Part shown: positions 28,981 through 39,200 of the stretch, in pieces
Layout: each line of letters starts with the position of its first letter
Numbering within the stretch: the stretch's first letter is position 1
Assembly: GCF_030646115.1 (NCBI RefSeq)
Contig: NZ_JAUSMX010000009.1
Coordinates: forward strand, 124,001 to 188,000
From: Fluviicoccus sp.
GTDB lineage: Bacteria; Pseudomonadota; Gammaproteobacteria; Pseudomonadales; Moraxellaceae
DNA: 64,000 nt
Direction of reading: 5' to 3'
Translations under genes and position numbers: made by a program
The notes under the pieces: generated by a model
What the model was told of the DNA's origin: nothing
The model's input: only the letters and a program-made list of their open reading frames with translations
Databases searched by the model: none

Positions 28981-30396
28981 ATGCCTGTATTGCTGACCCA
29001 ACTTTTTTTTGCGTGTATGGTCTTCCTGACACTGGGCGGGTGGCCGGGTCATGCCTCCGCGTTAACGGTGGCAAATGCGCCGGTCGGGCTTTTGTCAGGG
29101 CCGTTGCGGTATCACAGCGCCCCCATGCTGCTGATTGACGCCGACTCAGGGATGATTATTGACGCCAATGACGCCGCAGCCCGCTTCTACGGCTACAGCA
29201 TCGAACGCCTGACTCATATGGACATCAATAATATCAATGTGATGGGTCCGGCGGAGGTAGCGGAGGAAAGACAGAATGCCCTGAATGAAGAGCGCAACTA
29301 TTTTGTGTTCCCGCACCGTTTGGCCGACGGGACCATTCATACGGTAGAGGTGTTTTCCGCCCCGGTGACACTGGATGGCGGGCGGCAGGCCTTGTTGTCG
29401 ATTGTGCTCGATACATCCGGCAAAAAAATGGCCGAAAGTGAAATGCTTTCCTACCAGAACAAGCTGGAGGAGTTGATCAGTCAGCGCACTGAACGATTGA
29501 TCACCGCTCATGCTGATGTCCGGGAGTCGCTGCAGGCGACCATCCTGTTCCAGGCGGCCATTATCCTGCTGCTGGTCGTAACCCTGCTTTATCGCCGTCA
29601 GGTGCAGAAAGCGCTGGAGCGGCAAAAGCTGATGGCCGAGTCAATGCTGGACAGCAGCCTGCAGTTCATGGGCTTGCTGGATCTGGAGGGGCATTTGCTG
29701 CACGCCAACCAGACGGCTCTTGACCGGTTCGAAGTCAGCCAGTCGGCGGTATTCGGTCGGTTTTTCTGGGAAACCGAGTGGTGGTCGCATTCAACGGAAG
29801 AGCAACTGCGACTGAAGCGGGCCGTCTTGCTGGCCGCCATGGGAGAAGAATCCCGCTTTGAAACACGCCATCCCTTGCCGGGTGGAGCCATGGTGGATGT
29901 GGACTTCTCCATCCGGCCGGTTATGGACCCGGGTGGTAAACCGGTCAATCTGTTGGTGGAAGGGCGCGATGTCACGACCCGCAAACAGGCTGAAGAGCAG
30001 TTATTGGCACGGCGTCGTGAATTGCAGGATGCTAATGCCTATCTGAAGACTCTGATCGACGCCTTGCCCGACACCATGATGGAACTGGACGCCAGTGGCC
30101 GCATTTACCAGTTTCACTCGCCCCTGCCCGGATTTCCGGCGCCGGCGCCGGATGGAACAGACGGATGGAGTATTCAGGAGACACTGCCGGCCGGAGTTTC
30201 CGACGCCATTCTCGCCTCCCTGGCCGAAGCGGACGCCAAAGGGGTGGTTCATGGTGTCCGTTTTTGCCAGCAGAACTCAGGCAAACCAGATCAGTGGTAT
30301 GAGCTTTCAGCTACCCGATTGCCTGAAAATGAAGATGCAGCCCACCGTTTTGTGGTCTTGTTGCGCGAAGCAAAAGTTCGCCCGGTGGAAGATTAA
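28981..30396 (+). CDS. Membrane PAS-domain sensor without an output domain
   Basis: 471 residues. A signal-peptide-like helix (1-27) is followed by a probable periplasmic PAS domain (about 42-145, SAPMLLIDADSGMIIDANDA), a coiled coil (150-182), and a membrane helix (187-204). Two cytoplasmic PAS domains follow (about 220-335 with LLVEGRDVTTRKQAEEQ, and 353-465). No kinase, GGDEF, EAL or other effector domain follows; the protein simply ends. The ATG at 28981 is preferred (GAGAG upstream). It sits directly before the Pho-box promoter of the DUF47-PiT operon. It may signal through protein contacts. Confidence 0.75.
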   Translation: MPVLLTQLFFACMVFLTLGGWPGHASALTVANAPVGLLSGPLRYHSAPMLLIDADSGMIIDANDAAARFYGYSIERLTHMDINNINVMGPAEVAEERQNALNEERNYFVFPHRLADGTIHTVEVFSAPVTLDGGRQALLSIVLDTSGKKMAESEMLSYQNKLEELISQRTERLITAHADVRESLQATILFQAAIILLLVVTLLYRRQVQKALERQKLMAESMLDSSLQFMGLLDLEGHLLHANQTALDRFEVSQSAVFGRFFWETEWWSHSTEEQLRLKRAVLLAAMGEESRFETRHPLPGGAMVDVDFSIRPVMDPGGKPVNLLVEGRDVTTRKQAEEQLLARRRELQDANAYLKTLIDALPDTMMELDASGRIYQFHSPLPGFPAPAPDGTDGWSIQETLPAGVSDAILASLAEADAKGVVHGVRFCQQNSGKPDQWYELSATRLPENEDAAHRFVVLLREAKVRPVED

Positions 30397-30412
30397 CAAG
30401 ACTGCAATCAAT

Positions 30413-30430
30413 GTGTCATAAATCTGCCAC
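30413..30430 (+). promoter_or_regulatory. Pho box upstream of the DUF47-PiT operon
   Basis: GTGTCAT-AAAT-CTGCCAC differs from the Enterobacterial pattern CTGTCAT-AAAT-CTGTCAC at two positions. A -10-like TACTGT (30443-30448) follows after 12 nt, the normal spacing for a PhoB-dependent promoter where the box replaces the -35 element. It lies 55 bp before the DUF47 ATG. Confidence 0.7.
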
Positions 30431-30484
30431 GATTTATAAGACTACTGTTAAACTTACGTCCCCTTGATTGACCGGAAATACGTC

Positions 30485-31126
30485 ATGTTCGGACGTTTCA
30501 TGCCTAAAGAGGCCAAGTTTTTCGACCTGTTTACCGCGCATGTGGAAGAAGCGGTGAAAGGTGCCGAAGCCCTGGAGACGCTGATGGATGCCCTGAAGCG
30601 TCGTGACCCGGAAGAAGCCCGGAAAATGGTGCTGGTGATTGACGAAATAGAGTCACGTGCCGACATTATCACCCGCGACACCATTTCCCTGCTGCATGCC
30701 ACTTTCATCACGCCGCTGGATCGCAACGAGATTCACCAGCTGATTTCCCGGCTGGATGACGTGCTCGACAATATTCAGGATGCCGCTCAAGCGGTGACCA
30801 TGTATGACATCCGGTATGCCACTCCGGAAATGATACATTTCGCGCAGATCATCACCTCCTCTGTTAAGAAGATGCATGAGGCTTCCAGCCAGCTCAGCAG
30901 TATGGACAACAGCGCCACCATCCTGGCCACCTGCAAGGACATCTACCGCCTTGAAGCCGAAGCGGATGTGCTGTTGCTGGAGTCGATGTCCAAGCTGTTC
31001 CGTGAAGAACAGGATGTGCGCGAACTGGTGCGACTCAAGGCCATTTATGAAAAACTGGAAGAAGTGACGGATCGCTGCGACGGCGTTGCCAACATTATCG
31101 AAGCCATCGTTCTGGAAAATTCCTGA
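30485..31126 (+). CDS. DUF47 (PhoU-like) phosphate transport regulator
   Basis: 213 residues of the DUF47/PhoU-like all-helical family, here MFGRFMPKEAKFFDLF at the N-terminus. Such proteins associate with PiT transporters and are thought to modulate their activity at the membrane. The ATG at 30485 gives the family N-terminus; an upstream TTG in frame is not needed. It is followed after 17 bp by the PiT gene and preceded by a Pho box. Together they look like a phosphate-starvation-controlled uptake operon. Confidence 0.92.
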   Translation: MFGRFMPKEAKFFDLFTAHVEEAVKGAEALETLMDALKRRDPEEARKMVLVIDEIESRADIITRDTISLLHATFITPLDRNEIHQLISRLDDVLDNIQDAAQAVTMYDIRYATPEMIHFAQIITSSVKKMHEASSQLSSMDNSATILATCKDIYRLEAEADVLLLESMSKLFREEQDVRELVRLKAIYEKLEEVTDRCDGVANIIEAIVLENS

Positions 31127-31143
31127 GCAAGAGGAGTCCGTCC

Positions 31144-32178
31144 ATGGACGCGATGCAGATATCATTCGGGATCGTTCTGTTGCTGATCCTGCTGGCGTTG
31201 GCCTTCGACTTCATGAACGGCTTTCATGATTCCGCCAATTCGATTGCGACGGTGGTGTCCACCGGCGTGCTGAAGCCGCAGGCGGCGGTTCTGTTCGCCG
31301 CTTTCTTCAATTTTGTGGCTTATTTCCTGTTCCCGCTGAAGGTGGCGGCCACGATCGGCAAGGGCACCATTGATCCGTCCATCGTCGATCATTATGTGAT
31401 TTTCGGTGCGCTGGTCGGTGCTATCGCCTGGAATCTGATTACCTGGTATTTCGGCATCCCGTCCAGTTCCTCGCATGCCCTGATCGGCGGTTTGTCCGGG
31501 GCGGCCGTGGCCAAGGCAGGAACGGACGGTGTAATCGCTTCCGGCCTGATCAAGATAGCTTCCTTCATTGTCTTGTCGCCGTTGCTGGGTTTCCTCTTCG
31601 GGTCGTTACTGATGGTGCTGGTGGGCTGGATTTTCTTCAAGACCAGCACCAAGAAAGTCGACAAGTATTTCCGCAAGCTGCAACTGGTTTCCGCTGCACT
31701 TTACAGCCTGGGGCATGGCGGTAACGATGCCCAGAAAACGGCGGGTATCATCTGGATGTTGCTGATTGCAGCGACGGCGTCCGGCACGGTGTTGCCGCAC
31801 TGGATGCAGGCCGACAAGGATCATTTTCCGACCTGGGTTGTGATTGCCTGTTATGTGACGATCAGCCTTGGCACCATGTTTGGTGGCTGGCGTATCGTCA
31901 AGACCATGGGGCAGAAGATCACCAAGCTGAAGCCCGTGGGCGGCTTTTGTGCCGAGACCGGTGGCGCCATTACCCTGTTCCTGGCCACCAGCATGGGCAT
32001 TCCGGTTTCCACGACGCATACCATTACCGGGGCTATTGTCGGTGTCGGCTCCACCAACCGCATGTCTGCCGTGCGTTGGGGGGTGGCGGGAACCATCGTC
32101 TGGGCCTGGGTGCTGACGATTCCGGCCAGTGCGGCTATTGCAGCCGTGGCCTGGTGGGTTGGCCGGATGATCCTGTAA
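31144..32178 (+). CDS. pit: PiT-family inorganic phosphate transporter
   Basis: 344 residues, about ten membrane helices. The family signature GFHDSANSIATVVSTGVL is near the N-terminus, and the inverted second copy is seen in GHGGNDAQKTAGIIWM and GIPVSTTHTITGAIVGVG. It imports phosphate, probably as metal-phosphate with protons, across the inner membrane. GAGGAG lies 7 nt before the ATG. It is second in the operon with DUF47, and ends at a strong bidirectional terminator. Control by a Pho box is unusual for low-affinity Pit of E. coli but is found in other bacteria. Confidence 0.93.
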   Translation: MDAMQISFGIVLLLILLALAFDFMNGFHDSANSIATVVSTGVLKPQAAVLFAAFFNFVAYFLFPLKVAATIGKGTIDPSIVDHYVIFGALVGAIAWNLITWYFGIPSSSSHALIGGLSGAAVAKAGTDGVIASGLIKIASFIVLSPLLGFLFGSLLMVLVGWIFFKTSTKKVDKYFRKLQLVSAALYSLGHGGNDAQKTAGIIWMLLIAATASGTVLPHWMQADKDHFPTWVVIACYVTISLGTMFGGWRIVKTMGQKITKLKPVGGFCAETGGAITLFLATSMGIPVSTTHTITGAIVGVGSTNRMSAVRWGVAGTIVWAWVLTIPASAAIAAVAWWVGRMIL

Positions 32179-32195
32179 TGGCTGTTGTAGCGATA

Positions 32196-32233
32196 TAAAA
32201 AAACCGGGGGTTTTGCCGCCCCCGGTTTTTTTA
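32196..32233. terminator. Bidirectional terminator between pit and rhlE
   Basis: An A-run, the stem CCGGGGG / CCCCCGG with an 8-nt loop, and a T-run of seven form a symmetric terminator serving both converging genes. Confidence 0.93.
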
Positions 32234-32247
32234 TGCCTGCCGTTCCG

Positions 32248-33582
32248 TCAGCCGCGAGAGCCGGAGGAATGGAAGCGCGGCTTGCCACCGCCGGAGTTGG
32301 CGCCACCCGCTGCCGGTTTGCGGGGTGCAGGCTTGCCGCCGCTGCCGCCCGGCTTGGCCGGCGCGGAACCGCGTCCACCCTGGGGATTTCGCGGGCTGCG
32401 GGGAGATTGCGGCTTGCGCAGCGGCTCCGGCTTGGCATTCGGGTCCGGCTCGAAACCGGGAATGACGATCGATTCCAGCTTGCGCTTCATCAGCCGTTCA
32501 ATGTCCGCCAGCAGTCGCAATTCGTCCACGCAAACCAGTGATACCGCTTCGCCGCTCATGCCCGCGCGGCCGGTTCGGCCAATGCGGTGCACATAGTCTT
32601 CCGGCGTGTTCGGCAGTTCGTAGTTGACCACGTGCGGCAGGGCGTCAATATCGATTCCGCGCGCCGCAATGTCGGTGGCGACCAGCACCCGCAGCCGTCC
32701 GGCCTTGAACTCGCTCAGCGCCTTTTCACGCGCTGACTGGCTCTTGTTGCCGTGGATGGCCATTGCGGGAATGCCGCCGTCGCCCAGCTGGTCGGCCAGG
32801 CGGTTTGCGCCGTGCTTGGTGCGGGTAAAGACCAGCACCTGGGTCCATTTGCCGTCCTTGATCAACTTTTCCAGCATCGGCCGCTTCTTGTCGCGATCGA
32901 CCGGATGCACCACCTGCGACACCAGCTCAGTCGGGGTGTTGCGCTTGGCGACTTCAATGCTGACCGGGTTCTTCAGGATGCCGTTGGCCAGTTCGCGGAT
33001 TTCGTCCGAAAAGGTGGCGGAGAACAGCAGGTTCTGGCGCTGTGCCGGCAGCAGCGGCAAAATGCGGCGGATATCGCGGATGAAGCCCATGTCCAGCATG
33101 CGGTCGGCTTCGTCCAGCACCAGTGTTTCCACGCCGCTGAGGTCAATGGTGCGCTGGCCGACGTGGTCCAGCAAGCGGCCTGGCGTGGCAACCAGGATGT
33201 CCACCCGCCGGTTGAGGCGCTGGATTTGCGGATTGATATTGACGCCGCCGAAAATCACCATCGACTTGATGTCGAGATGCTTGCTGTATTCGCGGACGCT
33301 TTCTTCCACCTGCGCTGCCAGCTCACGGGTCGGGGTCAGGATCAAGACGCGGATCTTGGCCTTGTGGTTGACCCGCGAAAAGTCGATCAATGACAGCCGT
33401 TGCAGGATGGGCAAGGTGAAACCGGCGGTCTTGCCGGTGCCGGTTTGGGCGGCTGCCAGCAGGTCTTGCCCGGCGAGGACGGCGGGAATGGCCTGGGCCT
33501 GAATGGGGGTGGGTTCGGTGTAGCCGCGTTCCAGAAGGGCGCGCACCAGTTCCGGCGCAAGGCCGAGCTCAGCAAAAGACAT
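32248..33582 (-). CDS. rhlE: DEAD-box RNA helicase, RhlE type
   Basis: 444 residues. It has the Q motif region [22 protein letters not shown] (45-52), [21 protein letters not shown] and [10 protein letters not shown], followed by a basic Pro/Gly-rich tail (about 375-444). The N-terminus [16 protein letters not shown] fits RhlE, which acts in ribosome biogenesis and RNA turnover. It is a single gene convergent with pit. It is a second, distinct DEAD-box protein besides that at 16492. Confidence 0.9.
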   Translation of the reverse strand: MSFAELGLAPELVRALLERGYTEPTPIQAQAIPAVLAGQDLLAAAQTGTGKTAGFTLPILQRLSLIDFSRVNHKAKIRVLILTPTRELAAQVEESVREYSKHLDIKSMVIFGGVNINPQIQRLNRRVDILVATPGRLLDHVGQRTIDLSGVETLVLDEADRMLDMGFIRDIRRILPLLPAQRQNLLFSATFSDEIRELANGILKNPVSIEVAKRNTPTELVSQVVHPVDRDKKRPMLEKLIKDGKWTQVLVFTRTKHGANRLADQLGDGGIPAMAIHGNKSQSAREKALSEFKAGRLRVLVATDIAARGIDIDALPHVVNYELPNTPEDYVHRIGRTGRAGMSGEAVSLVCVDELRLLADIERLMKRKLESIVIPGFEPDPNAKPEPLRKPQSPRSPRNPQGGRGSAPAKPGGSGGKPAPRKPAAGGANSGGGKPRFHSSGSRG

Positions 33583-33669
33583 TTAGAATCCGGATGATGA
33601 AGAATGGAAATCATGAAGGCGGCAGATTGTACAGGAATAAGCCGCGCTATGCTTGACGGCAGACTCTGG

Positions 33670-34218
33670 TCAGGCCCGCAGCTCGCCTTTTCGACCGTAA
33701 ATGTCGTCGAAGATGGCCTCCAGGCCGACATGGGCTCCGCGCACGCCGCTGATGACCTGCGCCGCCCATTCGAAATACTCCAGTTGCCGCTCCAGAGGCC
33801 AGCCCGCAGGGGGCGAGTGCAGAATGTCGCGCAGGTTGCAGATCTTGTCCGCCAGCTTCACCAGCTTGGCTTCGATCGAGGCGTGCGGTGCATGGTCAAT
33901 CTGTTGCTGTTTGCGTTCGGCCTTGGGCAGGTTCTTGTCGTCGGTGACTTCCAGCACGATGGCGGCGATATGTGCGCCAAAGTGTGCTTCGAGCTCCTCG
34001 GGGGTGGTTTCGGTGTCTTCAATGGTGTCGTGCAGCAGGGCGGCGCACAGTACTTCCGGGCGGGTGACGCCTTGGGCGGCCAACAGGTTGGCCAGCGCAA
34101 TCGGGTGGTTGATATAAGGGGAGGCCTCCGGGTCCTTGCGGCGCTGGTCCCGATGTTTCTCGGCAGCGAAAGCCGCCGCCTTCAGGATCAGGCCGGTGCT
34201 GAGGTCAAATTCGTTCAT
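33670..34218 (-). CDS. HD-domain phosphohydrolase, MESH1-like
   Basis: 182 residues containing only an HD domain of the RelA/SpoT type. Metal and catalytic segments are YINHPI, AALLHDTIEDTETTPEEL and KLADKICNLRD. Family knowledge suggests a single-domain (p)ppGpp 3'-pyrophosphohydrolase (small alarmone hydrolase); other nucleotide substrates are possible. No synthetase domain is present. It lies 28 bp after the CDF gene on the same strand and may be co-transcribed with it. Confidence 0.82.
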   Translation of the reverse strand: MNEFDLSTGLILKAAAFAAEKHRDQRRKDPEASPYINHPIALANLLAAQGVTRPEVLCAALLHDTIEDTETTPEELEAHFGAHIAAIVLEVTDDKNLPKAERKQQQIDHAPHASIEAKLVKLADKICNLRDILHSPPAGWPLERQLEYFEWAAQVISGVRGAHVGLEAIFDDIYGRKGELRA

Positions 34219-34246
34219 CAGGGCTCCAGAATCGGGTCAATTAGTT

Positions 34247-35224
34247 TCAGGCGGTTGGGCGGATGCAGGTGTCGCCCAAGGCGCAATGCCGGGCGAAGGC
34301 GGCGGATTCAAGTTGCAGCGTCACATGGCGGATGCCGAAGTCCTCCTCCATTTCCGCCAGCGCGTATTGCAGCAGCGCCTCGCGGTCCGGATGGCTGTCG
34401 GCGATCACCAGGTGGGCGGTCAGCGCGGTTTCGGAGGTGCCCAGCGCCCAGACATGCAGGTCATGGACGCCGGTGACGCCTTCAATCGCCATCAGGCATT
34501 GACGCACGGCGGGCAAGGGCACCTGGTCGGGAACGCCGTCAAACATCAGGTGCAATGACTGCCGGAACAGGGACCAGGTGCCCGCCACGATCACCAGCGC
34601 AATCAGCACACTGACCAGCGGGTCGATCCAGCTCCAGCCCTGCCACAGATACAGCGCGCCCGCCAGCACCACGCCGACCGACACCAGGGCGTCCGCCGCC
34701 ATGTGCAGGAAGGCTCCGCGTATATTGAGGTCGTCACGGCTGCCGGACATGAACAGCAGGGCGGTGAGACCGTTGATGACCACGCCGATGGCCGCCACGA
34801 TCATGATGGTGACGCCGCCCACGGGTTGCGGGTCCTGGAAGCGTTGTACGGCCTCCCACAGCAGGAAGCCCATGGCGCCCAGCAAGACCACAGCATTGAT
34901 GAAACCGGCCAGAATGGAACTGCGCCGCCAGCCGTAGCTGTGCCGGTTGTCCGGTTGACGTTGCGCCGCCGCCATGGCCGCCCAGGCCAGCAGCAGGCCG
35001 CCAACGTCGCCCAGATTGTGTCCGGCGTCCGCCAGCAGCGCCAGTGAACCCGACAGCCAGCCATAATAGGCTTCGACCGCCACAAAACCGATGTTCAGCC
35101 CGATGCCGATGGCAAAGGCGCGGCCGAAGTTGGCGGGGGCGTGATGATGGCCGTGGTCATGACCATGATGTCTGTGATGGTCATTGTCATGATGGTCGTG
35201 CGCGTGATGGTGATGTCCGCCCAA
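34247..35224 (-). CDS. Cation diffusion facilitator (CzcD/ZitB-like)
   Basis: About 325 residues. The N-terminus is a His/Asp-rich metal-binding stretch (many HHH and HDH repeats), followed by six membrane helices with the zinc-site motif LLADAGHNLGDV in helix 2 and HMAADALVSVGV in helix 5, then a cytoplasmic ferredoxin-like domain. It exports Zn2+ and similar ions in exchange for protons. The start is a TTG at 35224 with GGAGG 7 nt upstream. A TTG 24 bp further up (35248) lacks such a site. Confidence 0.9.
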   Translation of the reverse strand: MGGHHHHAHDHHDNDHHRHHGHDHGHHHAPANFGRAFAIGIGLNIGFVAVEAYYGWLSGSLALLADAGHNLGDVGGLLLAWAAMAAAQRQPDNRHSYGWRRSSILAGFINAVVLLGAMGFLLWEAVQRFQDPQPVGGVTIMIVAAIGVVINGLTALLFMSGSRDDLNIRGAFLHMAADALVSVGVVLAGALYLWQGWSWIDPLVSVLIALVIVAGTWSLFRQSLHLMFDGVPDQVPLPAVRQCLMAIEGVTGVHDLHVWALGTSETALTAHLVIADSHPDREALLQYALAEMEEDFGIRHVTLQLESAAFARHCALGDTCIRPTA

Positions 35225-35255
35225 TGCCGGGCCTCCGCTGGTTTTCAATGCACCA

Positions 35256-36266
35256 TTATCGCCGACCGGGGCGGGATTGCCAGCCCTGCAGCATGCGCAT
35301 GTAGTTTAATCGCTCCCAGGCGGCCGGATCGGGGGCGTTTTCCAGCGACATGATTCCACGTGCTTCATTCACCGAGTCATAACCGTTTGCGGCCAGCCAG
35401 CCTTGCAGTTCGACCAGGATGGTCGACATCGCGTCCGGACCGCTTTGCAGCAGGGCGGAAGCCATCTGCACCACATCCGCCCCGCAGAGAATGGCTTTGG
35501 CGGCGTCATGGCCACTGTGAATGCCGCCCGTTGCTGCCAGCGCTACCGGCACACGGCCATGCAGCAACGCCAAAGCATGCAGGCGTAGCGGCAGTTCGGC
35601 GGAGGTGGAAAGATGCAGCTTGGTGTCCAGGTCCAGGCTGTCCAGCAGCACATCGGGCTGGTAGAAGCGATTGAACACCACGACACCGTTGGCCCCCACG
35701 GCCGCCAGCCGCCGCACGAAGGCCGGCACAGAGGTGTAGTAAGGTGAGAGCTTGACGCTGACCGGCACCGACACCCGGTTGACGACTTCACGCACGGTTT
35801 CCAGCTGCCAGTCCTCCACTTCCGCACCACTCATGCCAGGATCGGTGCAGATATCGTAGAGGTTCAGCTCGATGGCGGAAGCGCCTGCGGATTCCAGCTC
35901 CTGCGCCAGATCGGTCCAGCCGCCGGGGGTGGCTCCGTTCAGCGAGGCCAGAACCGGCACATCCAGCCGGGCGCGTAGATGCTTGAGGTGTGACAGATAC
36001 GGCTCCATACCGACCGGAAACAGGTTGCGGTCGGGCAGGAAACTGCGGGCTTCGGCGTTGGTGTCCACCCAGGCATCAATATGGCGGTGTATCGCCATCT
36101 GCTCGGCGGCAATCTGTTCTTCGAACAACGAACGCATCACCACTGCTCCGGCGCCGGCCGCCACCAGTTTTTCCAGCATCGGCAGGTCATCGCTGAGCGG
36201 GGATGCGGCGACCACCAGCGGCGTGCGCAGCGACAAGCCCATCCATTCGGTGTTCAGGTCAGTCAT
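35256..36266 (-). CDS. Dihydroorotate dehydrogenase-like flavoprotein
   Basis: 336 residues of the PyrD-like FMN TIM-barrel group. MTDLNTEWMGLSLRTPLVVA, ASPLSDDLPMLEKL, SAIELNLYDICTDP and the C-terminal GADVVQMASALLQ line the FMN site. It is not a typical biosynthetic PyrD and belongs to the type encoded beside nifJ in many genomes, of unknown physiological role. The ATG at 36266 overlaps the nifJ stop by 8 nt, indicating translational coupling. The open frame extends well upstream, but that part is antisense to, and overlaps, nifJ coding sequence. Confidence 0.88.
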   Translation of the reverse strand: MTDLNTEWMGLSLRTPLVVAASPLSDDLPMLEKLVAAGAGAVVMRSLFEEQIAAEQMAIHRHIDAWVDTNAEARSFLPDRNLFPVGMEPYLSHLKHLRARLDVPVLASLNGATPGGWTDLAQELESAGASAIELNLYDICTDPGMSGAEVEDWQLETVREVVNRVSVPVSVKLSPYYTSVPAFVRRLAAVGANGVVVFNRFYQPDVLLDSLDLDTKLHLSTSAELPLRLHALALLHGRVPVALAATGGIHSGHDAAKAILCGADVVQMASALLQSGPDAMSTILVELQGWLAANGYDSVNEARGIMSLENAPDPAAWERLNYMRMLQGWQSRPGRR

Positions 36267-39200
36267 GGGGCACCTCGGTGACGGGAATGCGGATGCCCGC
36301 CAGTTGATGATAAAGGGCTCGTCGCTCGGCGGTGGCGTGTTCGGCGGCCTGCACCAGCGCGGCGTAGCGGGCAGGATCGCGAAGTTCCACCATGCGGAAA
36401 CGGGCCTCCTGCTCCATGTACTCCCGCATGGGAATACGATCGTCATGGGCATCCAGTAGTAGCGGCGGCAGGCCGTCGTCAATGCGTTTGGGGTCGAAGC
36501 GGTACAAGGGCCACGCACCGCTGTCAATGGCGCGCTTCTGCTGGTCGGGAGAATGCAGCAGGTCATAACCGTGGGCAATGCAGGGGCTGTGGGCAATGAT
36601 CAGTGACGGGCCGGGGTGCGCTTCGGCCTCCAGGAAGGCTTTCACCGTCTGGTGGCTGCGCGCCTGCATCGCCACCGAAGCCACATAGACGTGGCCGTAG
36701 CTCATCGCCAGCAGGCCTAGGTCCTTCTTGCGGGTTTCCTTGCCGGCGCTGGCGAATTTGGCCACCGCCCCCAGCGGCGTCGCCTTGGATTGCTGGCCGC
36801 CGGTATTGGAATAAACCTCGGTGTCCAGCACCAGGATATTGGCTTTGCGGTTGGACGCCAGCACATGATCCAGGCCGCCATAACCGATATCGTAGGCCCA
36901 GCCGTCGCCGCCCACCGTCCACACGCTCTTGGGCGCCAGGTAGTCGGCCAATGGCTGTAATTCGGCGGCATCCGGGGAGGACAGGGGATTCAGCTGCGCC
37001 CGGAGTTCGGTCACGGCCAAGCGCAAGGCCGACAGGGCCGCTTCGTCAAGCGTGTCGGTTTGGGTGCGCAGCCCCGTGACCAGCGACTCCGGCAGTTGCG
37101 GCGCCAACCGGTCCAGCAGTTGCCGGGCGCGATCCCGCAGCAAGTCCACGCCCAGCCGCATGCCGAAACCGAACTCGGCATTGTCTTCAAACAGCGAGTT
37201 GTTCCAGGCCGGGCCGCGACCGTTCACATCCTTGGAGTAGGGGGTGGTCGGCAAGTTGCCGCCATAAATGGAGGAGCAGCCGGTGGCGTTGGCAATCAGC
37301 AGCCGGTCGCCAAACAGTTGTGTCAGCAGGCGGATATACGGGGTTTCCCCGCAACCGGCGCAGGCTCCGGAGAACTCGAAAAGTGGCGGCAGCAAGGCCA
37401 GGCTCTTGGCATCGCGGGGAATGCGGCTGCGATCAACCGGCGGCACGGTGGTCAGGAAAGCCCAGGCCTCGCGTTCCCGCTGACGGTGTTCGCCAACCGG
37501 CCGCATGTTGATGGCCTTGCGCTTGGGCTGCTTGCGATCCCTTGCGGGGCATTCATCGACGCAAAGGCCGCAGCCGGTACAGTCATCCGGGGCCACCTGC
37601 ACGGTATAGGACAGTCCCTTCAGTTCCGGGGTGGCGGTTTCCGGCACCTGGCGGAAAGCTTCCGGGGCGTTGGCTGCCGCTTCCGGCTCAAAGACGACGG
37701 TGCGAAGGGCGGAATGCGGGCAGATCGTCGAGCAACGGTTGCACTGCACGCAAACATCCGGCTCCCACACCGGGATTTCATGGGCGATATCGCGTTTTTC
37801 CAGCTTGCTGGTGCCGGTGGGCCAGGTGCCGTCCGGGGTGAAGACGCTCACGGGCAGGCGGTCGCCATGGCCTTCCAGCAGCAGGCGTGTCACGCGCTGT
37901 GCAAAGTCATCGGCATCGGCGGGAACCATCGGCCGCCGCTGATGCGTGCTGCTGACGGCATCCGGCAAACGGACTTCCTGCAATCCGGCCAGCGCACCAT
38001 CAATGGCCGAGTGGTTGCGCCGGATCACTTCGCCCCCGCGCTTGCCCCATACCTCGGTCACGGATTGCTTGATCTGCGCCAGCGCCGTTTCCACCGGCAG
38101 CACTTTTGCCAGTGCAAAGAAGCAAACCTGCATCACGGTATTGATGCGGTTGCCCAGTCCGGCGTCGGCGGCAATGCGCGAGGCGTCAATCACGAACAAC
38201 CGGCTGTTTTTTGCCAGCAGGGAGGTCTGAAACTCCCGGGGCAATGTCGCCCAGACGGACTCCGGGGCGGCCGGGGTGTTCAACAGGATGGTCGACCCGT
38301 TGGCGGCGCGTTCCAGCACATCATATTTGTCCAGAAAGCCGGCGTCGTGGATGGCAATGAACGGGGAGTGGCGGATTTCGTAGGTGGAGCGGATCGGATT
38401 CGGTCCGAAGCGCAGATGCGAGACGGTGGTGGAGCCGGACTTCTTCGAGTCATAGACGAAGTGGCCCTGGCAATACAAATCGGTGCATTCGCCGATGATC
38501 TTGATTGAGGCCTTGTTGCTGCTGACGGTGCCATCCGCCCCCAGCCCGTAAAACAGGGCGCGCGTGACATCGGCGGCTTCAATATCCAGTGTTTCGTCGT
38601 ATTCCAGCGAGCTATGCGAGACATCGTCGCGGATGCCGATGGTGAAATGGTTGCGCGGGGCGGGCGAGGTCAGCTCGTCGAACACCGCCTTGACCATGGC
38701 GGGAGTGAACTCCTTGGAGGACAGGCCGTAACGGCCGCCAATGACGCGCGGCAGCTTTGACAGCGGGGATGTTCCCTCGGTAAAGGATTCCATCAGCGCT
38801 GACACCACATCCAGATACAGCGGATCGCCCGTGGCCCCAGCTTCCTTGGTGCGGTCGAGCACGGCCATGGCGGTGGTGGTGGCGGGCAGAGCCTGCAGGA
38901 AGTGCCGGACGGAAAACGGCCGGTACAGGCGCACCCGCAGCACCCCGACTTTTTCGCCACGGGCCAGCAGCCAGTCCACGTTTTCATGGACGGTTTCCGC
39001 GCCGGAGCCCATCAGGATCAGTACGCGTTCGGCTTCGGGGTGACCATGATAGTCAAACAGGCGGTAAGCCCGGCCGGTCAGGGTTTCAAAACGCGCCATG
39101 GTCTCCGCGACAATATCCGGACACGCCCGATACCAAGGTTCCGAGGCCTCGCGAGCCTGAAAGAAGGCGTCCGGATTCTGGGCGGTGCCGCGCAACACCG

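Noticed and set aside
37060-38508. A 482-codon frame opposite nifJ
   Set aside because: Antisense shadow of nifJ; low-complexity His/Gly-rich product.
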